Shown here piece after piece: positions 1-6,319 of a DNA stretch of 6,384 nt. The stretch covers positions 1-6,384 of the forward strand of contig JALXCS010000155.1 in the NCBI GenBank assembly GCA_026990815.1, given 5' to 3'. Made by a program: the position numbers and the translations under genes. The DNA is from Methylomonas sp. (GTDB taxonomy: Bacteria; Pseudomonadota; Gammaproteobacteria; Methylococcales; Methylomonadaceae). Position 1 is the stretch's first letter. Each line of letters opens with the position of its first letter. The notes under the pieces are model-generated. The model did no database searches. It saw only the letters and a list, made by a program, of their open reading frames with translations, and was not told the DNA's origin.

Positions 1-87
1 GTTGTGTTTTTCTCTTTTCAAGCTCATAAGAAAAAGGCTTTTTATTGAAATTATGAAAAACCTAACTTACTGATTTTGTAGCCCATA

Positions 88-108
88 AATTTAAACCCGA
101 TTGCCCTG
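88..108 (-). repeat. Left arm of 21-bp perfect long-range inverted repeat
   Basis: Read on the minus strand, this block is identical over 21 bases to the plus strand at 6207-6227 (it begins cagggcaatcgggtttaa). The similarity resumes further out: on the minus strand gctaca (77-82), six bases, then gtaagttag (62-70). The right copy has gctaca (6296-6301), seven bases, then gtaagttag (6309-6317). Only 5 bases separate the two matching blocks here, against 68 in the right copy, so this looks like a shortened copy of the same element in opposite orientation. The rest of 1-176 shows no gene and no convincing terminator for pdxA; the best pairing, ttaatc/gattaa around 127-147, is weak and has no T-tract. 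Confidence 0.75.
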
Positions 109-176
109 GCCACACCCATTTGAGTGTTAATCATTAGAAGACGACGGATTAATGTTGTTTTTCTGCAAACGCTGAA

Positions 177-1178
177 TTAACCCGCGGTTCCTTTACACAC
201 CATTTCTTGTGCTGTTTTAATTGCGTATTCTAGGCTGCCAACATCAGCTTTGCCTGTTCCAGCTAATTCCAAAGCGGTTCCGTGATCCACGGACGTTCTT
301 ATAATTGGCAGCCCCAAAGTTATGTTTGCAGCCTGACCAAAACCGGCATATTTCAAAACCGGCAAGCCCTGATCATGATACATGGCTAAAACTGCATCAG
401 TAGATTGTAAATTTTTTGGTGTAAATGCAGTATCTGCGGGTAAAGGTCCCTGCAGATCCAAACCTGACTTTCTCAGCATTTTTAATGCGGGTTCTATAAT
501 TTCAGCCTCCTCAGTACCTAAATGACCATTTTCGCCAGCATGTGGATTTAACCCGCAAACTAAAATACGTGGTTTTTTTATATTAAATTGATTCTGTAAA
601 CCTTGATCCAAAATCTGGATGACCCGCCTTAAACTATTTTGAGTAATCGCTTGACTCACTTTTGCAAGCGGTAAGTGAGTCGTTACTAATGCAACTCGCA
701 AACCGGGGGTTGCCAACATCATGACTGGATATCCTCCTGTCAGATCGGCAATAAATTCTGTGTGGCCACTAAATTTGAAACCTGCATTATTAATGATTGC
801 TTTATGTACTGGTCCAGTTACCATTGCATCAAAAATTCCTTGTATACAGCCCTTGGTCGCGCGGGTGATGGTTTTTAATACATAACGGCTATTCAATGGA
901 TTTAGCTTGCCAACCTCACTCATAGTCTGCATTTTAACCGGCAAAACACAACAGAATCCTTTTTCTTGAATTTTCGGAGCCTCATCTGGTCTGAACTCAA
1001 TAACCTTGATTGGCAAATTCAATAATTTAGCTCTGGATTCGAGTAGCTCCGGGTCTGCTATAATAACTATCTGACAATCATGTTGTTTTTGCAAGAACTG
1101 TAGACACAAATCGGGACCAATACCCGAAGGCTCTCCAGGAGTCAGAACAATCCTGGAAATTTTTTTTTGACTGGGCAT
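177..1178 (-). CDS. pdxA: 4-hydroxythreonine-4-phosphate dehydrogenase PdxA
   Basis: This is the NAD-dependent, metal-dependent cytosolic dehydrogenase of the DXP-dependent pyridoxal phosphate pathway. It oxidises 4-phosphohydroxy-L-threonine; the product decarboxylates to the amino ketone that PdxJ uses. The 333 residues match the usual family length. Visible family signatures are TPGEPSGIGPDL (13-24), DAMVTGPVHKA (117-127), GHTE (138-141), GLNPHAGENG (209-218), MYHDQGLPVLKY (266-277) and the C-terminal TSVDHGTALELAGTGKAD (295-312). H139, H213 and H268 correspond to the three metal-binding histidines known in the family, so the enzyme should be active. The ATG at 1178 places TPGEPSGIG where it sits in other PdxA proteins; no clear Shine-Dalgarno precedes it. 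Codons 5-8 contain a run of nine A. No surA or ksgA, the usual gammaproteobacterial neighbours, lies directly beside it: upstream is a divergent operon and downstream is non-coding sequence. Confidence 0.97.
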   Translation of the reverse strand: MPSQKKISRIVLTPGEPSGIGPDLCLQFLQKQHDCQIVIIADPELLESRAKLLNLPIKVIEFRPDEAPKIQEKGFCCVLPVKMQTMSEVGKLNPLNSRYVLKTITRATKGCIQGIFDAMVTGPVHKAIINNAGFKFSGHTEFIADLTGGYPVMMLATPGLRVALVTTHLPLAKVSQAITQNSLRRVIQILDQGLQNQFNIKKPRILVCGLNPHAGENGHLGTEEAEIIEPALKMLRKSGLDLQGPLPADTAFTPKNLQSTDAVLAMYHDQGLPVLKYAGFGQAANITLGLPIIRTSVDHGTALELAGTGKADVGSLEYAIKTAQEMVCKGTAG

Positions 1179-1210
1179 TTAACAATCTAAGCCGTTTTTC
1201 AGAAAATTAA

Positions 1211-1262
1211 AAGTATAATTATTGTGGATAAACACTATACTTGGGAAAGTGAATTCTATACT
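1211..1262. promoter_or_regulatory. Repeated TATACT-like sequences in the pdxA/exporter divergent region
   Basis: The 195-bp gap between the divergent pdxA and exporter starts is AT-rich and codes for nothing obvious. It holds an inverted pair, AAGTATA (1211-1217) and TATACTT (1236-1242), and a further TATACT (1257-1262). The CTATACT direct repeats at 1235-1241 and 1256-1262 are 21 bp apart, about two helical turns. They could be -10 boxes for either direction (TATAAT also occurs at 1214-1219) or half-sites for a regulator. I found no well-spaced matching -35 box, so no promoter can be assigned firmly. Confidence 0.25.
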
Positions 1263-1373
1263 ATCCGTTGTCTATATACCATTTCGATACTCACCTATCC
1301 ATCCTTATTTTTCTCAAAAAACATGAACTTGTTTTTTTATCCATTCTCTAACAACCTTGTAAAAACTATTTAA

Positions 1374-3665
1374 ATGATGAACGGTAGCTTTGTAGCCAAA
1401 TTGGGGAATTTAGTCACACGCCACCCTTGGTGGATTATTTTCATCACACTTATTCTTGTTGCGGCCGCTGGCTTGGGTCTCCAGCACATCGAGCTTAATA
1501 ATAATTACCGAATATTTTTTGGTAAGAACAACCCTCAGTTACTGGCTTTTGATGCAATACAAAATACCTATAGCAAAAGTGATAATTTAATGTTTGTTGT
1601 TGAGCCAGCAAACGACAACATTTTTACCAAAAAAAACTTACAGGCAATTATCGAGTTAACCGAAGAAGCATGGCAGCTACCTTACTCAAGCCGTGTTGAT
1701 TCAATCACTAATTTTCAGCATACCGTTGCTGAAGAAGATGATCTCATTGTCAATGACCTAGTGCCTGAAACCGAAATCTTGACTGAGGCTCAATTACAGA
1801 AAATTAAAGAAGTTGCTCTTCATGAGCCTTTATTAAGAAACAGACTGATTTCTCCTTCCGGCCATGTTGCCGGAGTTAATGTGACAATGCAACTACCCGG
1901 AACAAATCCGCTAGAAGCAATGGAAGTCGCTAAAGTCGCGAGAAAAATGGCTAAAGAGCTGACCGATAAATATCCTGATATCAGGCTTCATATTACCGGC
2001 CTGGTAATGCTTAATAATGCTTTTGGGGAAGCTTCTATCAACGACAACAAAACTCTGACACCATTGATGTTTGGCATTGTTTTTTTGGTATTATATATAT
2101 GCTTGCGTTCAATTTCCGCAACCTTCAGTGTCATTCTGGTCACTTTTTTTTCTATTATTTTTGCTGTTGGACTTGCCATTTGGCTTGGCATCAAACTAAC
2201 CCCAACTTCGGCAACATCACCAATCATTATTTTGACTATGGCAGTTGCCGATTGTGTCCATTTCCTGGTCACCACCTTACATAATATCCGATTAGGCCAT
2301 GAAAAAAAACAAGCTATCAAGGAAAGCCTGCGCACCAATCTACAACCAATTTTCTTGACTAGCGCAACTACTGCCATTGGTTTTTTAAGCATGAATTTCA
2401 GTGATGCGCCTCCTTTCCGGGACCTGGGAAATATTGTTGCCATTGGTGTTAGCATCGCGTTTATTTTTACCATTACCTTTTTACCAGCTTTAATCACAGT
2501 TTTACCTATAAAAACCACTCTTAAAGAAGAACCCAGTAATGCTGCCATGAAACACTTTGCAGAATTTGTGATCCGATGGCGACATGCATTATTGATTGGC
2601 AACATTCTTCTGGCTGTCGGACTTATTAGCCAGATTCCAAAAAATGAATTAAATGACGAGTTTGTCAAATATTTTGATCAAAGCTTTGAATTCCGGCGTG
2701 CCAGCGATTTTTTGAATGAAAACATGGGAGGAATGTATTCAGTTGAAATCGCTTTTGATGCCGGTAATGAAGGTGACATAAGTAAACCACAATTTTTACA
2801 ATGGATCAATGTGTTTAAGGAATGGCTGTATTTGCAACCTGAAGTAGCTCACATCAATACCATTTCTGACACTTTCAAGAGACTCAACAAAAACATGCAC
2901 GGCGATGATCCTGATGAATATCGTCTACCAGAAAAACGTGACCTTGCTGCACAATATCTTTTACTATACGAAATGTCTTTGCCATATGGCCTGGACTTAA
3001 ATGATCAAATCAACCTCGACAAATCCGGAATTCGGGTTATTGCAACCTTAAAAAACCTGAGTTCCCAACAAATGTTAAGTATTGAGAGCCGTATCAATAA
3101 CTGGCTTGAAAAAAATATGATTGAATACAAGCCAATCCTTGCTAGTCCGACACTCATGTTTGCCTATATCGGGAAAAGAAATATTCAGCGCATGCTGATT
3201 GGTTCTGTTGCAGCCCTGGCATTAATTTCTCTGCTTTTAATCATCGCTTTCAAATCGATAAAAGTCGGGTTAATCAGCTTGATTCCCAATCTGATTCCTG
3301 CAGGTATGGCATTTGGAATCTGGGCATTGATCAGTGGAACCATTGGACTGGCTTTGTCCGTTGTTACCGGATTAACGCTGGGAATTGTTGTTGATGACAC
3401 CGTCCATTTTATTAGTAAATATCGGCGCGCCAGAATTGAGCTAGACTATAGTCCTGAAGATTCTGTCCGATATGCCTTTTCCACCGTCGGAATTGCGCTT
3501 TGGGTGACATCATTGGTACTGGTATCTGGCTTTTTGGTGTTAGCCACTTCGCACTTTACCATGAACCAAGGCATGGGGCTTTTAACTGCAATTACAATTG
3601 CAGTTGCCTTATTTCTGGACTTTTTATTATTGCCACCCCTATTAATGAGCCTGGAGAAAAAATGA
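1374..3665 (+). CDS. RND superfamily (MMPL-type) inner-membrane exporter
   Basis: This 763-residue protein is predicted to be a proton-driven inner-membrane transporter of the MMPL/COG1033 branch of the RND superfamily, whose known members mostly move lipids or other hydrophobic molecules. It shows the duplicated RND plan. TM1 is at about 19-38, and a periplasmic domain at about 40-228 starts with NNNYRIFFGKNNPQLLAF, typical of this branch. TM2-TM6 span about 229-378, TM7 about 404-420, a second periplasmic domain about 421-605, and TM8-TM12 about 607-760. Two acidic membrane motifs match between the halves: AVADCVHFL (290-298; D293, TM4) and IVVDDTVHFI (671-680; D674/D675, TM10). These fit a proton relay. 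Two adjacent ATGs (1374, 1377) are possible starts and no Shine-Dalgarno is evident. Its stop overlaps the next gene's start. There is no evidence of a periplasmic adaptor (membrane fusion protein) nearby, unlike AcrAB-type systems. The family is confident; the substrate is unknown. Confidence 0.9.
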   Translation: MMNGSFVAKLGNLVTRHPWWIIFITLILVAAAGLGLQHIELNNNYRIFFGKNNPQLLAFDAIQNTYSKSDNLMFVVEPANDNIFTKKNLQAIIELTEEAWQLPYSSRVDSITNFQHTVAEEDDLIVNDLVPETEILTEAQLQKIKEVALHEPLLRNRLISPSGHVAGVNVTMQLPGTNPLEAMEVAKVARKMAKELTDKYPDIRLHITGLVMLNNAFGEASINDNKTLTPLMFGIVFLVLYICLRSISATFSVILVTFFSIIFAVGLAIWLGIKLTPTSATSPIIILTMAVADCVHFLVTTLHNIRLGHEKKQAIKESLRTNLQPIFLTSATTAIGFLSMNFSDAPPFRDLGNIVAIGVSIAFIFTITFLPALITVLPIKTTLKEEPSNAAMKHFAEFVIRWRHALLIGNILLAVGLISQIPKNELNDEFVKYFDQSFEFRRASDFLNENMGGMYSVEIAFDAGNEGDISKPQFLQWINVFKEWLYLQPEVAHINTISDTFKRLNKNMHGDDPDEYRLPEKRDLAAQYLLLYEMSLPYGLDLNDQINLDKSGIRVIATLKNLSSQQMLSIESRINNWLEKNMIEYKPILASPTLMFAYIGKRNIQRMLIGSVAALALISLLLIIAFKSIKVGLISLIPNLIPAGMAFGIWALISGTIGLALSVVTGLTLGIVVDDTVHFISKYRRARIELDYSPEDSVRYAFSTVGIALWVTSLVLVSGFLVLATSHFTMNQGMGLLTAITIAVALFLDFLLLPPLLMSLEKK
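3653..3656 (+). promoter_or_regulatory. Shine-Dalgarno that fixes the LolA-like gene start
   Basis: GGAG lies five bases before the ATG at 3662, inside the last codons of the exporter gene. The ATG overlaps the exporter stop (ATGA at 3662-3665), the usual arrangement for translational coupling. This supports 3662 over the in-frame ATG at 3500, which would put about 54 residues of exporter-overlapping sequence before the signal peptide. Confidence 0.75.
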
Positions 3666-4828
3666 GAAAACTGGCTGCTATTTCATGTTCTTTTATGCTA
3701 TTGCTTTGTAACAATTTTACTTTGGCAGATACTACAAATAAACAAGCTGACCAGATCCAAATCCAAACTGAATATGAAAAACTTCAGTGGATAATTGAAT
3801 CTTCAAATAATCCAGAAAAAAAAGCGCATGAACTTAAAGTAACTGAACCTCTAAAGAAAGATCAAATATCAATCAACAAAGACACTGTAAAAGATTCTAC
3901 ATTTACACCAGAAATTGATGCGGTTCCCGAGCCTATTGAAAAAGCCGATTCTGATAACAAAAGCCCAATAAACAACAATCAACTCACCGAAGAATCTCAG
4001 CCAGACCTAATTGATCAATCCAATCCTCTAAAAAATATTCTAACAACTGAAATATCTGAGCCAAAAAAATCAACTCAAAAAATTGATATTGCAAATCAGA
4101 CTTTTAGTAATGACAAGGAAAAAGGCTTGGCTATCATCAAAGAAGTTGACCAACGTGATACTGGCTGGCAAGATAGCCAGGCAAAACTGACCATGATTCT
4201 GAAAAACCGACATGGTGATGAGCATAGCCGAAAACTGAAAATGAAAATCATGGAAGTACTTGGTGATGGAGACAAAAGCCTAAGTATTTTCAATAGCCCC
4301 AGAGATATTAAAGGCACTGCTTTTCTAAGTTTTACCCATGCGCTTGATCCTGATGAGCAATGGCTCTATTTACCAGCGATTAAAAGAGTCAAACGAATTT
4401 CATCAAGAAACAAATCCGGCCCCTATCTAGGCAGCGAATTTGCTTTCGAAGACCTTTCCTCCTTTGAAGTGGCAAAATATGACTACAAATATATCAAAGA
4501 TGAGATTTATGATGGTATTGAGAGTTTCGTTATTGAAGCATACCCCCAATACGAACATTCAGGATACACAAAACTGGTTCTCTGGATCGATAAAAACAGG
4601 TACATCTTGGTAAAAACCGACTATTATGATCGTAAGAACAGCCTACTGAAAACCCAAACATTCCATGGCTACAAACAGTACCTTGATCAATACTGGCGAC
4701 CCGATGAAATGCGCATGGTCAATCATATCAATGGTAAAAGCACGATCTTGCTTTGGCAAGAATACCAGTTTAAAAAAGGCTTAACCAAAAGAAGTTTCGA
4801 TAAAAATGCCCTGAAACGAGCACGATAA
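3662..4828 (+). CDS. LolA-like periplasmic 'outer membrane lipoprotein-sorting' protein with long disordered N-terminal linker
   Basis: The product is 388 residues and predicted to be periplasmic. Residues 1-22 form a Sec signal peptide (MRK, a hydrophobic core, then TLA before D23). Residues of about 24-150 are polar and low in complexity, rich in K, E, D, N, Q, S, T and P with no glycine, and are probably disordered. From about 152 to 388 there is a complete LolA-like domain of the type annotated as outer membrane lipoprotein-sorting protein (PF17131-like). Landmarks are IIKEVDQRDTGWQ (158-170), SPRDIKGTAFLSF (212-224), DEQWLYLPAIKRVKRI (231-246), GPYLGSEFAFEDLSSFEV (253-270) and SGYTKLVLWIDK (300-311). 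Proteins of this fold bind acyl chains in an open beta-barrel groove, and this family often neighbours RND/MMPL exporters, so a periplasmic carrier role is inferred. It is not classical LolA, which is shorter and works with LolCDE. The cysteine at 16 (LLLC) does not fit a lipobox. The family is confident; the cargo is unknown. Confidence 0.85.
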   Translation: MRKLAAISCSFMLLLCNNFTLADTTNKQADQIQIQTEYEKLQWIIESSNNPEKKAHELKVTEPLKKDQISINKDTVKDSTFTPEIDAVPEPIEKADSDNKSPINNNQLTEESQPDLIDQSNPLKNILTTEISEPKKSTQKIDIANQTFSNDKEKGLAIIKEVDQRDTGWQDSQAKLTMILKNRHGDEHSRKLKMKIMEVLGDGDKSLSIFNSPRDIKGTAFLSFTHALDPDEQWLYLPAIKRVKRISSRNKSGPYLGSEFAFEDLSSFEVAKYDYKYIKDEIYDGIESFVIEAYPQYEHSGYTKLVLWIDKNRYILVKTDYYDRKNSLLKTQTFHGYKQYLDQYWRPDEMRMVNHINGKSTILLWQEYQFKKGLTKRSFDKNALKRAR

Positions 4829-4832
4829 CAAC

Positions 4833-6017
4833 ATGAAAAATTTAATAAAACTAATAATAATTACCTTGCTTCCCATTCAATCAATTTTAGCATGGGAGTT
4901 TTCAGGGTATGTTGGGGTTGAAGATCTGGTGTTTACTCAAAATCCGCTTGATAGCCGGCAACATAACAATTATGTTTCTGGAGTAATCGAACCGGAAATT
5001 TACCATGAATGGGATGACGGCACTCAAAATTTTGCTTTTACCCCTTTTTTCCGTTATTCCCAACATGACAGTCACCGCACCCATTTCGATGTTAGAGAAT
5101 TTTCCTGGATGAAAATCGCCGAATCCTGGGAATTACGGGTCGGTATTCGAGAGGTTTTCTGGGGAGTTACCGAATCACAGCACTTGGTAAATATTATCAA
5201 CCAAACAGACCTGGTTGAAAACATGGATACTGAAGATAAGCTAGGCCAGCCCATGATTAACCTGGCACTCATCAATGACTGGGGAACTCTTGACTTGTTT
5301 ATTATCCCTGGATTTCGTGAACGCACCTTCCCTGGCGTCGAGGGACGAATACGTCTTTTACCCATCGATATTGACAATGCCCGTTTTGAAAAACGAGGCA
5401 TAGAAAGACACATGGCTTATGCCTTTCGTTGGTCTCAAACGATTGGTGATTGGGATATTGGCTTCTCCCATTTTTATGGAACTAACCGAGATCCACTATT
5501 TCTATTAGACTCAGACAGAGCAGGAAATCTTCGTATCATTCCATTTTATGAAATGATCAATCAAACCGGCCTTGACGTTCAATTTACTCATGATGCCTGG
5601 CTGTGGAAACTTGAAGCCATTTTCCGCTCAAGTAAAACTTTTAATTATTTCGCATCTACCTTTGGATTTGAATATACATTTTTTAATATTTATGAATCCG
5701 GATTGGATATCGGAATTTTAGGTGAATATTTATACGACAGCCGCGGCCAAAATATCCAAACCTTGTTTGAAGATGATTTTTTTGCTGCCTTGCGTTTTGC
5801 GCTAAATGATGTCCAAAGCACAGAAATCTTAGCCGGTATTGTTTTCGACCGAACAACGAGCGCCAAATTCTATAATATAGAAGCCAGCAGAAGATTTGGC
5901 AACAATTGGAAATTAGAAATTGAAGCTCGTTTTCTTGCGAGTATTCCTAAGAACGATCCTGCTTATTTACTCAAGGACGATGATCATATCAGAATGGAAT
6001 TATCATATCATTTCTGA
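4833..6017 (+). CDS. Predicted outer-membrane beta-barrel protein, DUF1302-like porin
   Basis: The product is 394 residues. Residues 1-20 form a signal peptide with probable cleavage at ILA before W21. The mature part consists of alternating aromatic/polar strands throughout and ends SYHF, with the C-terminal phenylalanine recognised by the BAM machinery, so it is probably an integral outer-membrane barrel. A central segment resembles the conserved region of DUF1302-type porins: LRVGIREVFWGVTESQ (101-116), then NIINQTDLVENMD (120-132), LGQPMINLAL (137-146) and PGFRERTFPGVEGRIR (159-174). It starts four bases after the LolA-like stop and has no good Shine-Dalgarno, so it probably depends on coupled translation. 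As the third operon product it may be the outer-membrane exit, entry or acceptor for what the exporter and LolA-like protein handle; this is inference from context. The barrel and its location are well supported; the family name is tentative and the function unknown. Confidence 0.75.
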   Translation: MKNLIKLIIITLLPIQSILAWEFSGYVGVEDLVFTQNPLDSRQHNNYVSGVIEPEIYHEWDDGTQNFAFTPFFRYSQHDSHRTHFDVREFSWMKIAESWELRVGIREVFWGVTESQHLVNIINQTDLVENMDTEDKLGQPMINLALINDWGTLDLFIIPGFRERTFPGVEGRIRLLPIDIDNARFEKRGIERHMAYAFRWSQTIGDWDIGFSHFYGTNRDPLFLLDSDRAGNLRIIPFYEMINQTGLDVQFTHDAWLWKLEAIFRSSKTFNYFASTFGFEYTFFNIYESGLDIGILGEYLYDSRGQNIQTLFEDDFFAALRFALNDVQSTEILAGIVFDRTTSAKFYNIEASRRFGNNWKLEIEARFLASIPKNDPAYLLKDDDHIRMELSYHF

Positions 6018-6074
6018 TCTTGGGTGTTTTATTTTCAATGGGCCAAAAGAAAATACTTACTGGTTACTGTAGTA

Positions 6075-6170
6075 CTAGCCACTTCGCCAAATTGAAAGTA
6101 ACAACCAGATTCCTCCAATAAATGCGCCAATAAAAACCAATAACCGAGGAAGACCCCCCTTCAGTCGTTG
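6075..6170 (-). pseudogene. Possible C-terminal remnant of a membrane protein
   Basis: After an in-frame stop (6171-6173), 31 sense codons run to a TAG at 6075-6077. The translation holds a convincing membrane helix (LLVFIGAFIGGIWLLLSIW) followed by RSG and the stop, like the tail of an inner-membrane protein. There is no ATG or GTG in the frame and no ribosome binding site. Another stop lies a few codons further upstream. It is either a broken gene end or a chance hydrophobic stretch. I do not recognise a family. Confidence 0.2.
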
Positions 6171-6206
6171 CTACAATGGAACTTCCTACAATAAGGGCGG
6201 ACGTTA

Positions 6207-6227
6207 CAGGGCAATCGGGTTTAAATT
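6207..6227 (+). repeat. Right arm of 21-bp perfect long-range inverted repeat
   Basis: This arm is identical to the minus strand of 88-108. A second matching block follows on the same side: gctaca (6296-6301), seven bases, then gtaagttag (6309-6317). The 68 bases between the two blocks are reduced to 5 in the left copy. The second block ends just before the ATG of the open frame at 6320, so the repeat may be the 5' leader of a multicopy element. A 21-base exact match plus an ordered second match is not expected by chance at this length. Confidence 0.75.
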
Positions 6228-6319
6228 AAACCAATAACTTTGAGCAAATAGTCGTTATCCCAACCCGCCATCAAGCGCTTGGTTTTTAGGGTATAGCTAC
6301 ATTATGATGTAAGTTAGCA

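Noticed and set aside
30..46. Near-palindrome AAAAAG-G-CTTTTT at the left end as a terminator
   Set aside because: There is no room for a hairpin loop and the stem is A/T only; it is likely compositional.
1988..2668. 226-codon open frame on the minus strand inside the exporter gene
   Set aside because: It is fully antisense to a well-supported RND gene with clear family motifs. Its translation has no recognisable domain and it has no ribosome binding site; it is a shadow frame.
3500..3661. Longer start for the LolA-like gene at an in-frame ATG at 3500
   Set aside because: It would put about 54 residues overlapping the exporter's last helices in front of a good signal peptide. The ATG at 3662 has GGAG at the right distance and the ATGA overlap typical of coupled genes.
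1374..3665. Drug efflux pump of the AcrB/HAE1 type
   Set aside because: At 763 residues it is too short (AcrB-type pumps exceed 1,000), no membrane fusion protein gene is adjacent, and the motifs match the MMPL/COG1033 branch.
3686..3715. Lipoprotein signal in the LolA-like protein (cysteines at residues 9 and 16)
   Set aside because: Neither fits a proper lipobox: cysteine 16 is preceded by leucine, and cysteine 9 lies too close to the N-terminus. TLA before D23 is a good signal peptidase I site.
5072..5413. 113-codon minus-strand frame inside the barrel gene
   Set aside because: It is antisense to a gene with a signal peptide and barrel pattern. The product is basic, low-information sequence with no supporting start signals.
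6030..6055. Rho-independent terminator after the operon
   Set aside because: The 7-bp stem is entirely AT-rich apart from one G-C pair, the loop is 12 bases, and no T-run follows; it is too weak to call.
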